The position numbers and the translations under genes were made by a program. DNA of 9,241 bases from Acholeplasmatales bacterium (lineage in GTDB: Bacteria; Bacillota_I; Bacilli_A; Acholeplasmatales; Anaeroplasmataceae): contig JAFPIE010000032.1 in NCBI GenBank assembly GCA_017388605.1, positions 1-9,241 of the forward strand. The letters are read 5' to 3'. Below the pieces are notes generated by a model, which searched no databases, had not been told where the DNA came from, and worked only from the letters and a program-made list of their open reading frames with translations. The stretch's first letter is position 1. The number at the start of each line of letters is the position of its first letter. This document shows, piece after piece, positions 1 through 6,700 of the stretch.

Positions 1-18
1 AAAAAGGCTAAGGAATCT

Positions 19-2721
19 ATGGAATTCAATGATAAAATTCGTCTATTAGTTTCTAAAAGAAATGCAAAGAATCAGGATGCTAGAAATGAATATGCAAGAA
101 AGCAAGCGGAAGCACAGGAGGATAAGGAGCAAAAAAGACAGGAATACCAAGCAGAATCTCAAAAGATATCTAAGGAATTCGTCTTAAATATGACTACTCT
201 TGATGATCGTATTGCTTACTTGAAAAAGGAATATAATGATCGTATTGATGAGGAACAAAGAGCTCTTCAATATCGTCTTTTAGAATTAAAGAATGAGGAA
301 GAAAGTCTTCTTATGGAATCCTATTCTTCTCCTGATTTTAAAAAGAAAGCAAAAAAGATTAAAGCGGAATATTTTGGATATCAGGAGCTTGAAAGAAAAA
401 ACACGAATAAGACCTTAGCCAATTTGAAGAAGGCTTATTTAATGAATCAAGAAAAAACAAATTACCAAAAGAAGCTTTTAGACTTAGACCGTACCTTTAA
501 TATGAAGTCTATCGTAGAAAATGAAACCTACGATAATAAGAAATTCCAAGAGATTAATAATGAATATGAAATTGATATGAACCATGCGGTTCAAATCAAT
601 GATCTTGATTATAATAGAGAAGCGAATAAGCTTAGAAGTGAAAATAATTTAAAAACACTTAAGGAAGAAAGAAATGCCGATGAGGCAGATGCTTTACATC
701 AAATCGATACCGAAAAGCTTATTTGTCAAATTAAATCTATAAAATATGAGATTGCATCCTTCGAGGAAATCAAGAAGCTATTACATAAATTTGAAGCAGA
801 TAAATATAATACGACATTAAATTTTAAAACTGTAAATAATATCTTAGAAATTGAAAAATGTAAGGTTTTGGATACCCTAAATAAATCCATGTATGATTTA
901 AATGTAAAAAGCTCAAAAATGGTGCTTGAAACATCAAATAAGGCTATTGATCTTAAAAACAAGGAATACGAATATAAAAATCAGTCCAAGATTAAGAGAA
1001 ATAAGCTCGTATTAAATACAGAACAAAAGCTTGTCGATTATCAAATTGAAAGCTTTAATAGGGATAAGGAATTAGAGCTTGCCATTTTAAATAGAAACTA
1101 CTTCTTTGAGCTTGATACCCTAGGTCATGATTACCTAGCCTCTAAATTCGAGCTAGAATTCAAAGAAATAATGATGGATTTATCCTTACTTACAGAATTA
1201 ATTCAGCTCGTTCATTATATGCAAACATGCTTAATGAATATCATATATGAAAAGACATCAAATCGTCCAGAATATAAGAAAACTGTATGGGGCTTTATTA
1301 ATGATGTATTAACGTTTATCTTCCAAGGATATCAAAGAATTATTTCTATATTCCACGATAACACAAATAAATTGATTCGTGAAAGAATTGAATTTGAGGA
1401 ATCCTTAAAATATAAAGGCTTCTACAAAAACATTGAAGCCAATTATAAGGATGAATATGAGGATTTCTTAGACCGTAAGGAAATCTATGAAAAGCAGGCT
1501 AAGGAAGTATCTGAGGAATTAGAATCCAATAAGAGTATACTATTTGCCTTAGATAATGAATTATATATCAAGCGTAAGGCTGTAAAGAATAATCCATCCA
1601 ATGCCAAAAAGGAAAGACAGGAAATCTTTGAAGCCACAAATAAATACAAGGAAATTGAAAATGAAAACATCATCCTTTCTAAGAAGCTATTAGTATTACA
1701 AAAGGAAATCAATAGAATTGATAACCAAATTGGAACGGCTAATTTAAGCTATACAAGACAGCAGGATGAAATAAAGAAAATGCAGCTTACGAATGCGCAA
1801 AGCTATTTCGAGCTTGAAAAGACATTAGAAAGACATATTTCTTCTTCTATTGTCGATATGAATACAAGATTAAAGGAGCAAGAAATTAGCGATGAGGAAT
1901 TCAAGGATTCCATTAGGATTGTTCAAGAGAAAAATGAGGTATTTAATCGTTTATCTCAATCCTTCGTTGAAGGAATCTATCAAATTATGAACCGCTTCGC
2001 TAACAACGAAAAGGAAGCTATCATTAAATCTGCAAACATACTTGAGGCTGGTTATAAAACAGATTTATCTGAAATAGATAGAGATGATAAAAATGAGCGT
2101 GCAAATGCTAAGGCAACCTACCAACGCGAGGAGCAAGCAAGACAAGAAGAAATCACTGCATTCGATAGAGAAACCCAAAATACGTTAAATCAATTAAAAA
2201 TTGAAATTTCCAATCATGATGCAGTAGTTAAGAAGCTTGCAGCAAGCATTCAGGAAAAGATGGATTTAGCTAATCAATGCTTCTACCAGGATTATTATGC
2301 CATTTGTGATAACCAAAAGGATATCATCAATAAGCAAAATGAGGATATTAAATCCTTAGAAAGCGAATATCAAAAGAATCGTGCAATTATCTTTGATAGA
2401 TTCAAAAAGAGTAAAGCACAGCTTAAGGTTATGCTTGAGGAATATATTTCATCTAGAAATGAAATCTTACAGCATTTACCTGTAGCGGAAAAGGAAAACG
2501 AAAAGGCATTCCGTCAAGATGATGTTAAAAAGAATATCGAGCTTGATGAAAGATATGTAGAGGCTAAGGCTAAGAGTACCTCCTCAATGAAGGAAGTATT
2601 AAAAAATAAGGATTTAATTAAAGCCGCCTTTGACTCAAAGCAAACAGAAATCGAAAGAGATCATAGATTATCTCGTCAAAAGGAAAAGAGAATCCATCAA
2701 GCACAAATGCGAAGAATTTAA
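19..2721 (+). CDS. Large coiled-coil protein of unknown function, about 900 aa (5' end uncertain)
   Basis: I do not recognise a family. The protein is Lys/Glu/Asn-rich and almost wholly helical: in 900 residues there are only four prolines (105, 417, 526, 821), eight glycines and one tryptophan (W424). Two long charged coiled-coil arms (about 1-380 and 450-900) flank a hydrophobic segment at 384-446. The C-terminus is basic (ends QMRRI). There is no signal peptide, Walker A/B or SMC signature motif, so it is not an SMC or Rad50 ATPase. Possible roles (inference only) are a cytoskeletal or scaffold filament, or a membrane-tethered spacer. The ATG at 19 has a nearby AAGGA (10-14), but the spacing of 4 bases is short. 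The frame is also open to base 1 (K-K-A-K-E-S before the Met), so the gene may begin upstream of the window. It converges on ftsZ and shares its terminator. Codon use resembles the neighbours, with no sign of recent transfer. Certain as a real gene, unknown in function. Confidence 0.85.
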   Translation: MEFNDKIRLLVSKRNAKNQDARNEYARKQAEAQEDKEQKRQEYQAESQKISKEFVLNMTTLDDRIAYLKKEYNDRIDEEQRALQYRLLELKNEEESLLMESYSSPDFKKKAKKIKAEYFGYQELERKNTNKTLANLKKAYLMNQEKTNYQKKLLDLDRTFNMKSIVENETYDNKKFQEINNEYEIDMNHAVQINDLDYNREANKLRSENNLKTLKEERNADEADALHQIDTEKLICQIKSIKYEIASFEEIKKLLHKFEADKYNTTLNFKTVNNILEIEKCKVLDTLNKSMYDLNVKSSKMVLETSNKAIDLKNKEYEYKNQSKIKRNKLVLNTEQKLVDYQIESFNRDKELELAILNRNYFFELDTLGHDYLASKFELEFKEIMMDLSLLTELIQLVHYMQTCLMNIIYEKTSNRPEYKKTVWGFINDVLTFIFQGYQRIISIFHDNTNKLIRERIEFEESLKYKGFYKNIEANYKDEYEDFLDRKEIYEKQAKEVSEELESNKSILFALDNELYIKRKAVKNNPSNAKKERQEIFEATNKYKEIENENIILSKKLLVLQKEINRIDNQIGTANLSYTRQQDEIKKMQLTNAQSYFELEKTLERHISSSIVDMNTRLKEQEISDEEFKDSIRIVQEKNEVFNRLSQSFVEGIYQIMNRFANNEKEAIIKSANILEAGYKTDLSEIDRDDKNERANAKATYQREEQARQEEITAFDRETQNTLNQLKIEISNHDAVVKKLAASIQEKMDLANQCFYQDYYAICDNQKDIINKQNEDIKSLESEYQKNRAIIFDRFKKSKAQLKVMLEEYISSRNEILQHLPVAEKENEKAFRQDDVKKNIELDERYVEAKAKSTSSMKEVLKNKDLIKAAFDSKQTEIERDHRLSRQKEKRIHQAQMRRI
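1168..1356 (+). other. Central hydrophobic two-helix segment of the coiled-coil protein
   Basis: This stretch encodes residues 384-446 of the large coiled-coil protein. Two hydrophobic or amphipathic stretches (about 384-410 and 421-446) are separated by a polar turn with P417. The second contains W424, the only tryptophan of the protein, followed by an aromatic and Ile-rich run. It sits near the middle of an otherwise charged protein. It could be a hinge, a dimerisation core or a membrane-associating hairpin. Charged and polar residues inside both stretches make a classical transmembrane pair uncertain. Confidence 0.55.
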
Positions 2722-2755
2722 AAGACCTATCCAAATTAAATCGAATAGGTCTTTT
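2720..2755. terminator. Bidirectional intrinsic terminator between convergent genes
   Basis: An 11-bp perfect stem (2720-2730 with 2745-2755, arms containing AAGACCTAT and ATAGGTCTT) encloses a 14-base loop. On the plus strand it runs into a T-tract (CTTTTTG), giving a good Rho-independent terminator immediately after the stop codon of the coiled-coil gene, whose final base lies in the stem. On the minus strand the 3' arm is followed by four T's, so it can also end ftsZ transcripts, whose stop codon lies 11 bases before the hairpin. Confidence 0.88.
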
Positions 2756-2766
2756 TGTTATCTCTA

Positions 2767-4023
2767 TTATTTCTTTCTTAACCAGTCTGGAAGCTTAGTC
2801 TTAGTCTGAGTTGGTGGTGGAGTAGGATTCTTTCTTCTTTCCTTTTCCTCCTGTGCTCTTCTCTTAGCCTCTTCCTTTTCCTTCTTCTTTCTTTCCTTTT
2901 CGGATAAAGGATTAGCGAATAATTCATCTCTTCTAGCTTCTTGCTCACTAGATGTATCAATAGGCTCATCAGAATCTAAGGAAATATGAACATCGCTCAT
3001 ATTCTCATTATTAGAAACATCAGCAAACTCCTGACGTACAGAGGCGAATCCGCCTTCTTCCTTTTTCATATGGTAACCTGTTGCAACTAGGGTAATAACT
3101 AATTCATCACCTAAGTCATTATTAATTGTAGAACCATAGAAAATATTTAAATCTGTACCTGCGAAATTTCTAATTTCGGCAATCGCATTAGAAACCTCAA
3201 CTAAGGATAGGTTTTGGTCAGATGAGAAGCAGACAACAGCATCTGTTGCACCATCTAGGGTAATCTCTAGAAGTGGAGAATGGATTGCCTGTCTTGCAGC
3301 TTCGATTGCTCTATTTTCACCTCTTGCGGCACCAATACCTAAAAGGGCAGTACCTTTGTTTCTCATAACGCTTCTTACATCGGCAAAGTCGATGTTAATT
3401 AAGCCTGGTAAGGCAATAATTTCAGCAATACCCTGAACACCCTTACGTAAGATAGAATCCGCTAAACGGAAGGCTTCGATTACAGTTGTATGAACATCTA
3501 CCATTTGAAGTAGCTTTTCATTAGGAATTTCAATTAATGTATCAACATATTGTCTCATTTCCTCTAAGCCTGCCATAGCATTAGACATACGAACTGGTCC
3601 TTCAAAATTGAATGGCTTTGTACATACACCAATGGTTAAGCAATTATGCTCCTTTGCAATACGGGCAATAACTGGGGCAGCACCTGTACCAGTACCTCCA
3701 CCCATACCACAGGTAATAAATACCATTTCGGCATCGCCAATCATTTCATGTAGGTCATCTTCACTTTCAAGTGCAGCCTCTCTACCAACCTCTGGGTGAG
3801 CACCTGCACCCTGACCATGGGTTCTTGTTTTTCCAATTAAAATTTTATTTTCAGCACGGGAAATTTTCAAATCCTGAGCATCAGTGTTTACAGCATAAAA
3901 TTGAACGCCATGCACATGATTACCAATCATGTGATCGATTGCGTTCTTTCCTGCACCACCAACTCCAATTACCTTAATCTTCGTTTGGACAGCATTGAAA
4001 GTATCGAGTTCATCAAATATCAT
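2767..4023 (-). CDS. ftsZ: Cell division GTPase FtsZ
   Basis: FtsZ is the tubulin-like GTPase that polymerises at midcell into the cytokinetic ring and recruits the divisome. At 418 aa it is of normal or slightly long length. Visible motifs are the nucleotide-binding loop VGGAGKNA (21-28), the tubulin signature GGGTGTG (108-114) and the T7 catalytic loop NIDFAD (210-215, with D212 and D215). A poorly conserved charged linker (about 320-410) has a KERKKKEKEE-type stretch and a PTPPPT segment. It ends in the C-terminal tail peptide LPDWLRKK (411-418), the site that normally binds membrane anchors such as FtsA or SepF. The start at 4023 is preferred over an in-frame ATG 45 bases upstream, because a perfect AGGAGG lies 7 bases before it and the promoter -10 overlaps the upstream ATG. 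It appears monocistronic, with its own promoter and terminator and no other division gene beside it. Confidence 0.98.
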   Translation of the reverse strand: MIFDELDTFNAVQTKIKVIGVGGAGKNAIDHMIGNHVHGVQFYAVNTDAQDLKISRAENKILIGKTRTHGQGAGAHPEVGREAALESEDDLHEMIGDAEMVFITCGMGGGTGTGAAPVIARIAKEHNCLTIGVCTKPFNFEGPVRMSNAMAGLEEMRQYVDTLIEIPNEKLLQMVDVHTTVIEAFRLADSILRKGVQGIAEIIALPGLINIDFADVRSVMRNKGTALLGIGAARGENRAIEAARQAIHSPLLEITLDGATDAVVCFSSDQNLSLVEVSNAIAEIRNFAGTDLNIFYGSTINNDLGDELVITLVATGYHMKKEEGGFASVRQEFADVSNNENMSDVHISLDSDEPIDTSSEQEARRDELFANPLSEKERKKKEKEEAKRRAQEEKERRKNPTPPPTQTKTKLPDWLRKK

Positions 4024-4030
4024 ATTCTCT

Positions 4031-4036
4031 CCTCCT
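4031..4036 (-). promoter_or_regulatory. ftsZ Shine-Dalgarno site that decides the start
   Basis: AGGAGG lies 7 bases upstream of the ATG at 4023 and is the strongest ribosome binding site in the window. It fixes the start at the Met that begins MIFDELDTF rather than the upstream in-frame ATG at 4068. Confidence 0.9.
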
Positions 4037-4066
4037 AACTTTAAAATATGCTCATTGGTAATTTTC

Positions 4067-4095
4067 ATTTTACCCTAAAAAAAATCTTTTTTCAA
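4067..4095 (-). promoter_or_regulatory. Predicted sigma-A-type promoter of ftsZ
   Basis: On the minus strand a -35 box TTGAAA (4090-4095) and a -10 box TAAAAT (4067-4072) are separated by exactly 17 bases. Each box is one mismatch from consensus. Transcription would start near 4060, giving a leader of about 37 bases that carries the AGGAGG site. The DNA upstream (about 4096-4197) is extremely AT-rich and could act as an UP element. This is a motif match, not a mapped start. Confidence 0.72.
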
Positions 4096-4197
4096 TAAAA
4101 CAAAAATGATTATTTTCTTTATAAGCAAAATTTTGATTTTTTATTGAATTTATAAATAAAATTTATGGATTTTTAAGGGCTAAAATAATCTATTTTA

Positions 4198-4632
4198 TTA
4201 TTTAATCGCAACAATTAAATCCGCTTGGCATGCAAGCTCTCCATTAACATATGCTTCTCCATGGGCTTTTCCAAGTCCATGACGGATTTTGCCATTCGTA
4301 ACCTTCATGATTAATTTATCCTTAGGGAATACGCTTCTTCTCCATTTGACATTATCCGCACCAACGAAAAAGCAATTCTTTCCTTTATATTCCTCCAAGG
4401 ACAAAATATAGCATGCACCTACTTGTGCAATGGCCTCAAGAATTAAAACTCCTGGAACGATAGGGAAGCTTGGGAAATGTCCTTTGAAGAATTCCTCATC
4501 TCCACTAAATTCCTTAAATCCTTCAATTATGATATTTTCCTCTTCCTCTTTTATATTTGTGATTCCATCAACCAATAGCATTGGCTCTCTATGGGGAATA
4601 ATTCTTTTAATATCTTCCTTTGTATATATCAT
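4198..4632 (-). CDS. fabZ: 3-hydroxyacyl-[acyl-carrier-protein] dehydratase FabZ
   Basis: FabZ dehydrates 3-hydroxyacyl-ACP to trans-2-enoyl-ACP in type II fatty-acid elongation, in the cytosol. At 144 aa it has family length and is a single hot-dog fold. Visible motifs are IIPHREPMLLVD (11-22), GHFPSFPIVPG (51-61) with catalytic His52, and LEAIAQ (65-70) with catalytic Glu66. The start at 4632 gives the usual 10-residue lead before IIPHR. Longer in-frame starts inside corC are rejected because they add a basic, non-conserved tail. The SD is weak (GTGTGGTAAT before the ATG), and the terminator after corC ends 16 bases upstream, so expression depends on read-through or an unseen promoter inside corC. 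No other fab gene is in the window. Downstream there is only a weak A/T-only hairpin (4181-4197) and no clear terminator. Confidence 0.95.
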   Translation of the reverse strand: MIYTKEDIKRIIPHREPMLLVDGITNIKEEEENIIIEGFKEFSGDEEFFKGHFPSFPIVPGVLILEAIAQVGACYILSLEEYKGKNCFFVGADNVKWRRSVFPKDKLIMKVTNGKIRHGLGKAHGEAYVNGELACQADLIVAIK

Positions 4633-4639
4633 ATTACCA

Positions 4640-4668
4640 CACAAAGAAAAGCCCTCATACAAGGGCTT
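4640..4668 (-). terminator. Intrinsic terminator between corC and fabZ
   Basis: On the minus strand, AAGCCCT and AGGGCTT (4662-4668 with 4649-4655) form a 7-bp stem with a 6-base loop, followed by a T-rich tail (TTCTTTG; with the last stem bases this reads TTTTCTTT). The corC stop codon (TAA, 4667-4669) overlaps the foot of the stem. It should end most transcripts of the mutL-to-corC unit. Its tail reaches to within a few bases of the fabZ start, so it could also attenuate fabZ. Confidence 0.78.
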
Positions 4669-6076
4669 AATCCTCTTCCTCTTCTTCTTTATATGCTGCA
4701 ATTTCCTCTTCTGTAGCATCTCTTACCTCAATCTTAGCCATAGTAATTCTATGATCTAAAACCTCAGCTACGCTAATTTTAAGCATTTTGAAATAATCCT
4801 TATATTCATTCGTTTCCTCATCCTCTGAAGTATAAACACTTAAATACTCAAAGGAAAAGCCAACCTCAGGTAAATCCTCAGCCTTTTCAAAAAGCCAAGA
4901 GGAAAGCTTTGCAGGAGCATCTAGAGGTACTCCACCAATGCCCATCTTTTCAAAGGCATCATCGACAAACATATCTGCATCAATTAGGTAAGAGCCATCC
5001 TCCAACTTTTCGAATTTTAAATCGTCCTCACCTAAGATATCATGCTCATCGTAGATTTCACCAAATAATTCCTCCATTGCATCCTCTAGGGTTACTAAGC
5101 CAATAACCTCACCATATTCACCAATGACCATGGCAAGATGCGTTTTGGATTCCTGGAATTCCTGAATTAATGCATCTACCTTCATAGTAGCCGCAACAAA
5201 TTTTACAGGTCGAATTAATCTTTTCCAGTTTAATTTTGGATTTTTAATTAATGCTGGGAAGAAATCACGAACATGTAAAACACCAATCATATGATCCTTA
5301 TCCTTTTTATAAACAGGGATTCTAGAATATGCATTATCCATCATGAAGGCTTTAACCTCCTCAAGTGGAGCTAATACATCTAAAACCTCCATTTTAACTC
5401 TAGGGGTCATAATATCTTTAACGCTACGATCGTTTAAATCTAGCGTCTTACGCATTAAGTCTGCTTCATCGTGCTCAATTGCACCAGTATCCTCCATCTG
5501 GTCAATCGCAACCTCAAGCTCATCCTCCTGCATCGTTTCTTGTGCTTCCTCTTGCTTCATTGTAATCAGTTTTTGAATACCAACAAAGAAAATTACAAGT
5601 GGCCAAAGAATAATCGATAATACATAAATTACCCAGGCAACACGAATCGATATAGCTTCAGGATTTCTCTTTGCAAGCATCTTTGGAACAATTTCACCAA
5701 AGATTAATAATATTACAGTAACAGAGAATGTAGAAATTAAGCTTACCCAATCCTGGTTTTGAATTAAATACCCAAACCATAATACAGCAAGTGTAGATAA
5801 TGCTACATTAACTAAATTATTACCAATTAATAAAGTGATTAAGGTTCTATCGAAGGAATCATATAGCTGTAATGCCTTTTTCGCACCATGCTTTCTATCC
5901 TCGATTGCAACTCTAAGCTTTACATCATTTGCAGAGGAAAATGCTGTTTCACTCATAGAAAAGAATGCACTGAGCATAACTAATATAATCATTATGACTA
6001 AAACAATATAAAATTTCACATTTACCTCTAAGAACATCGCGAGTCCCGCGACGGGTACCTCTAATACGTTTTTCAA
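4667..6076 (-). CDS. CNNM/CorC (HlyC) family membrane protein with CBS pair
   Basis: This polytopic membrane protein belongs to the CNNM/CorC family, whose bacterial members are linked to Mg2+ (and Co2+) transport or efflux. At 469 aa it is slightly long. In order it has a DUF21/CNNM membrane domain with about four hydrophobic segments (about 21-40, 79-103, 111-130, 146-170), MSETAFSSAN (41-50) and GEIVPKMLAKRNPE (127-140). Next comes a CBS pair (about 220-340) with DIMTPRVKME (221-230) and SRIPVY (251-256), then VIGEYGEVIGLVTLEDAMEE (317-336). A C-terminal CorC/HlyC domain (about 350-440) and an acidic tail (EEEEED) follow. The start is a TTG with AGGAG (6086-6090) nine bases before it. A Met at residue 14 or a GTG at residue 20 are alternative starts, since family members usually begin close to the first membrane helix. 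It follows efp by 18 bases in the same unit. The exact ion is inferred, not shown. Confidence 0.92.
   Translation of the reverse strand: MKNVLEVPVAGLAMFLEVNVKFYIVLVIMIILVMLSAFFSMSETAFSSANDVKLRVAIEDRKHGAKKALQLYDSFDRTLITLLIGNNLVNVALSTLAVLWFGYLIQNQDWVSLISTFSVTVILLIFGEIVPKMLAKRNPEAISIRVAWVIYVLSIILWPLVIFFVGIQKLITMKQEEAQETMQEDELEVAIDQMEDTGAIEHDEADLMRKTLDLNDRSVKDIMTPRVKMEVLDVLAPLEEVKAFMMDNAYSRIPVYKKDKDHMIGVLHVRDFFPALIKNPKLNWKRLIRPVKFVAATMKVDALIQEFQESKTHLAMVIGEYGEVIGLVTLEDAMEELFGEIYDEHDILGEDDLKFEKLEDGSYLIDADMFVDDAFEKMGIGGVPLDAPAKLSSWLFEKAEDLPEVGFSFEYLSVYTSEDEETNEYKDYFKMLKISVAEVLDHRITMAKIEVRDATEEEIAAYKEEEEED
6035..6060 (-). other. GC-rich hairpin island at the 5' end of the corC-like gene
   Basis: Inside an AT-rich gene, codons 7-13 from the TTG start include CCC GTC GCG GGA CTC GCG. 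The island can fold in two mutually exclusive ways: TCGCG/CGCGA around a 5-base loop (6037-6051), or CCCG/CGGG around a 3-base loop (6045-6055). It lies between the TTG start and the alternative ATG (6035-6037). It may therefore be coding, or a structured leader if translation starts downstream. Confidence 0.45.
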
Positions 6077-6094
6077 ATCTCTTCACTCCTATAA

Positions 6095-6652
6095 TTAAGC
6101 TCTACTAGAATATTTTCCAGTATCTGTGCTAATAATAATATCCTCACCAGATTCAATAAATAGAGGAACCTTGATTGTCATACCTGTCTCTAAAACAGCA
6201 TCCTTCATTTGATTTGAGGAAGCACTACCCTTAGATGCAGGATCGCATTCAACAACCTTTAATGTAACCTTATCTGGTAATAAAATACCAATAATTTCAT
6301 TACCATATTTTTCAATATTTACATTCTGGTTTTCTCTTAAGAACTGCTTTTCGTATTCTACTAAAGCATATGGCAATTCAATTTGCTCATAGGTTTCATT
6401 ATCCATAAATACTAAGGATTGACCATCATCATATAAATATTGCATTTCAACCTTATCGATAACTGCCTTTTCTACCTTTTCTGCAGCATTAAATGTATAA
6501 TCAATAACTGCTCCAGTTCTTAAATTTCTTAATTTTGTTCTTACGAATGCTCCACCCTTACCAGGCTTAACATGCATAAATTCCATAATCTTATAAATGT
6601 TACCATCATAAAGAATAGTCATACCATTCTTAAAATCATTACTTGATACCAT
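6095..6652 (-). CDS. efp: Translation elongation factor P
   Basis: EF-P binds ribosomes stalled on consecutive prolines, between the P and E sites, and promotes peptide bond formation. At 185 aa it has exact family length. The N-terminal KOW-like domain holds the loop KPGKGGAF (29-36) with tip Lys32, the residue that is post-translationally modified in lysine-type EF-Ps (5-aminopentanolylated in Bacillus). Two OB-fold domains follow (about 65-125 and 130-185). The C-terminal signature is clear (DAVLETGMTIKVPLF, 151-165, and GKYSSRA at the end). The start at 6652 is chosen because GGAGG (6659-6663) lies 6 bases upstream and it gives the canonical length; a GTG 42 bases further up is not supported. 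It sits 43 bases after aroQ with no terminator between. No modification enzyme gene is in the window. Confidence 0.97.
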   Translation of the reverse strand: MVSSNDFKNGMTILYDGNIYKIMEFMHVKPGKGGAFVRTKLRNLRTGAVIDYTFNAAEKVEKAVIDKVEMQYLYDDGQSLVFMDNETYEQIELPYALVEYEKQFLRENQNVNIEKYGNEIIGILLPDKVTLKVVECDPASKGSASSNQMKDAVLETGMTIKVPLFIESGEDIIISTDTGKYSSRA

Positions 6653-6658
6653 ATTGGT

Positions 6659-6663
6659 CCTCC
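6659..6663 (-). promoter_or_regulatory. efp Shine-Dalgarno site that decides the start
   Basis: GGAGG lies 6 bases upstream of the ATG at 6652. It selects the 185-aa EF-P over the 14-residue longer reading from a GTG at 6694. Confidence 0.85.
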
Positions 6664-6675
6664 AAATTACTTCAT

Positions 6676-6700
6676 AATAATATGATTCTATCACATTATT
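6676..6700 (-). other. AT-rich hairpin across the aroQ stop codon
   Basis: On the minus strand, AATAATGTGAT and ATCATATTATT pair over 11 positions (one G-U) around an AGA loop. The arm contains the aroQ stop codon, and the efp SD lies 12 bases beyond. No T-tract follows, so it is not a typical terminator. It could act as an RNA-processing or stability element between aroQ and efp. Because it is almost all A/T it could also be chance. Confidence 0.4.

Noticed and set aside
726..1712. Two minus-strand open frames (726-962, 1485-1712) inside the coiled-coil gene
   Set aside because: They lie antisense to a clear gene and have compositions expected from the complement of Lys/Glu/Asn codons.
19..2721. 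SMC/Rad50-type ATPase for the coiled-coil protein
   Set aside because: No Walker A, Walker B or signature motif appears anywhere in the 900 residues.
4024..4068. Longer ftsZ reading from the ATG at 4068 (15 extra residues)
   Set aside because: The promoter -10 box lies at 4067-4072, so the mRNA starts after this ATG. The extra residues translate the AGGAGG site and are not FtsZ-like.
4096..4180. Promoter on the plus strand or a small RNA in the fabZ-ftsZ gap
   Set aside because: TTGATT and TTGAAT with TATAAA-like words occur, but at wrong spacing. The region is so AT-rich that such words are expected by chance, and no plus-strand gene follows.
4633..4719. Longer fabZ reading from 4719, preceded by a fair SD-like GAGG
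   Set aside because: It overlaps the corC 3' end, adds a Lys/Arg-rich tail produced by out-of-frame Glu codons, and crosses the terminator. The canonical FabZ N-terminus starts at 4632.
2778..5576. Other short open frames overlapping ftsZ, fabZ and the corC-like gene (mostly plus strand, plus a minus-strand frame at 2778-2969)
   Set aside because: All are shadows of well-recognised genes, with low-complexity Ser/His/Pro-rich or Arg/Lys-rich translations and no domain motifs.
6653..6694. Longer efp reading from a GTG at 6694
   Set aside because: The extra 14 residues translate the spacer and SD. The ATG at 6652 gives the standard 185-aa protein.
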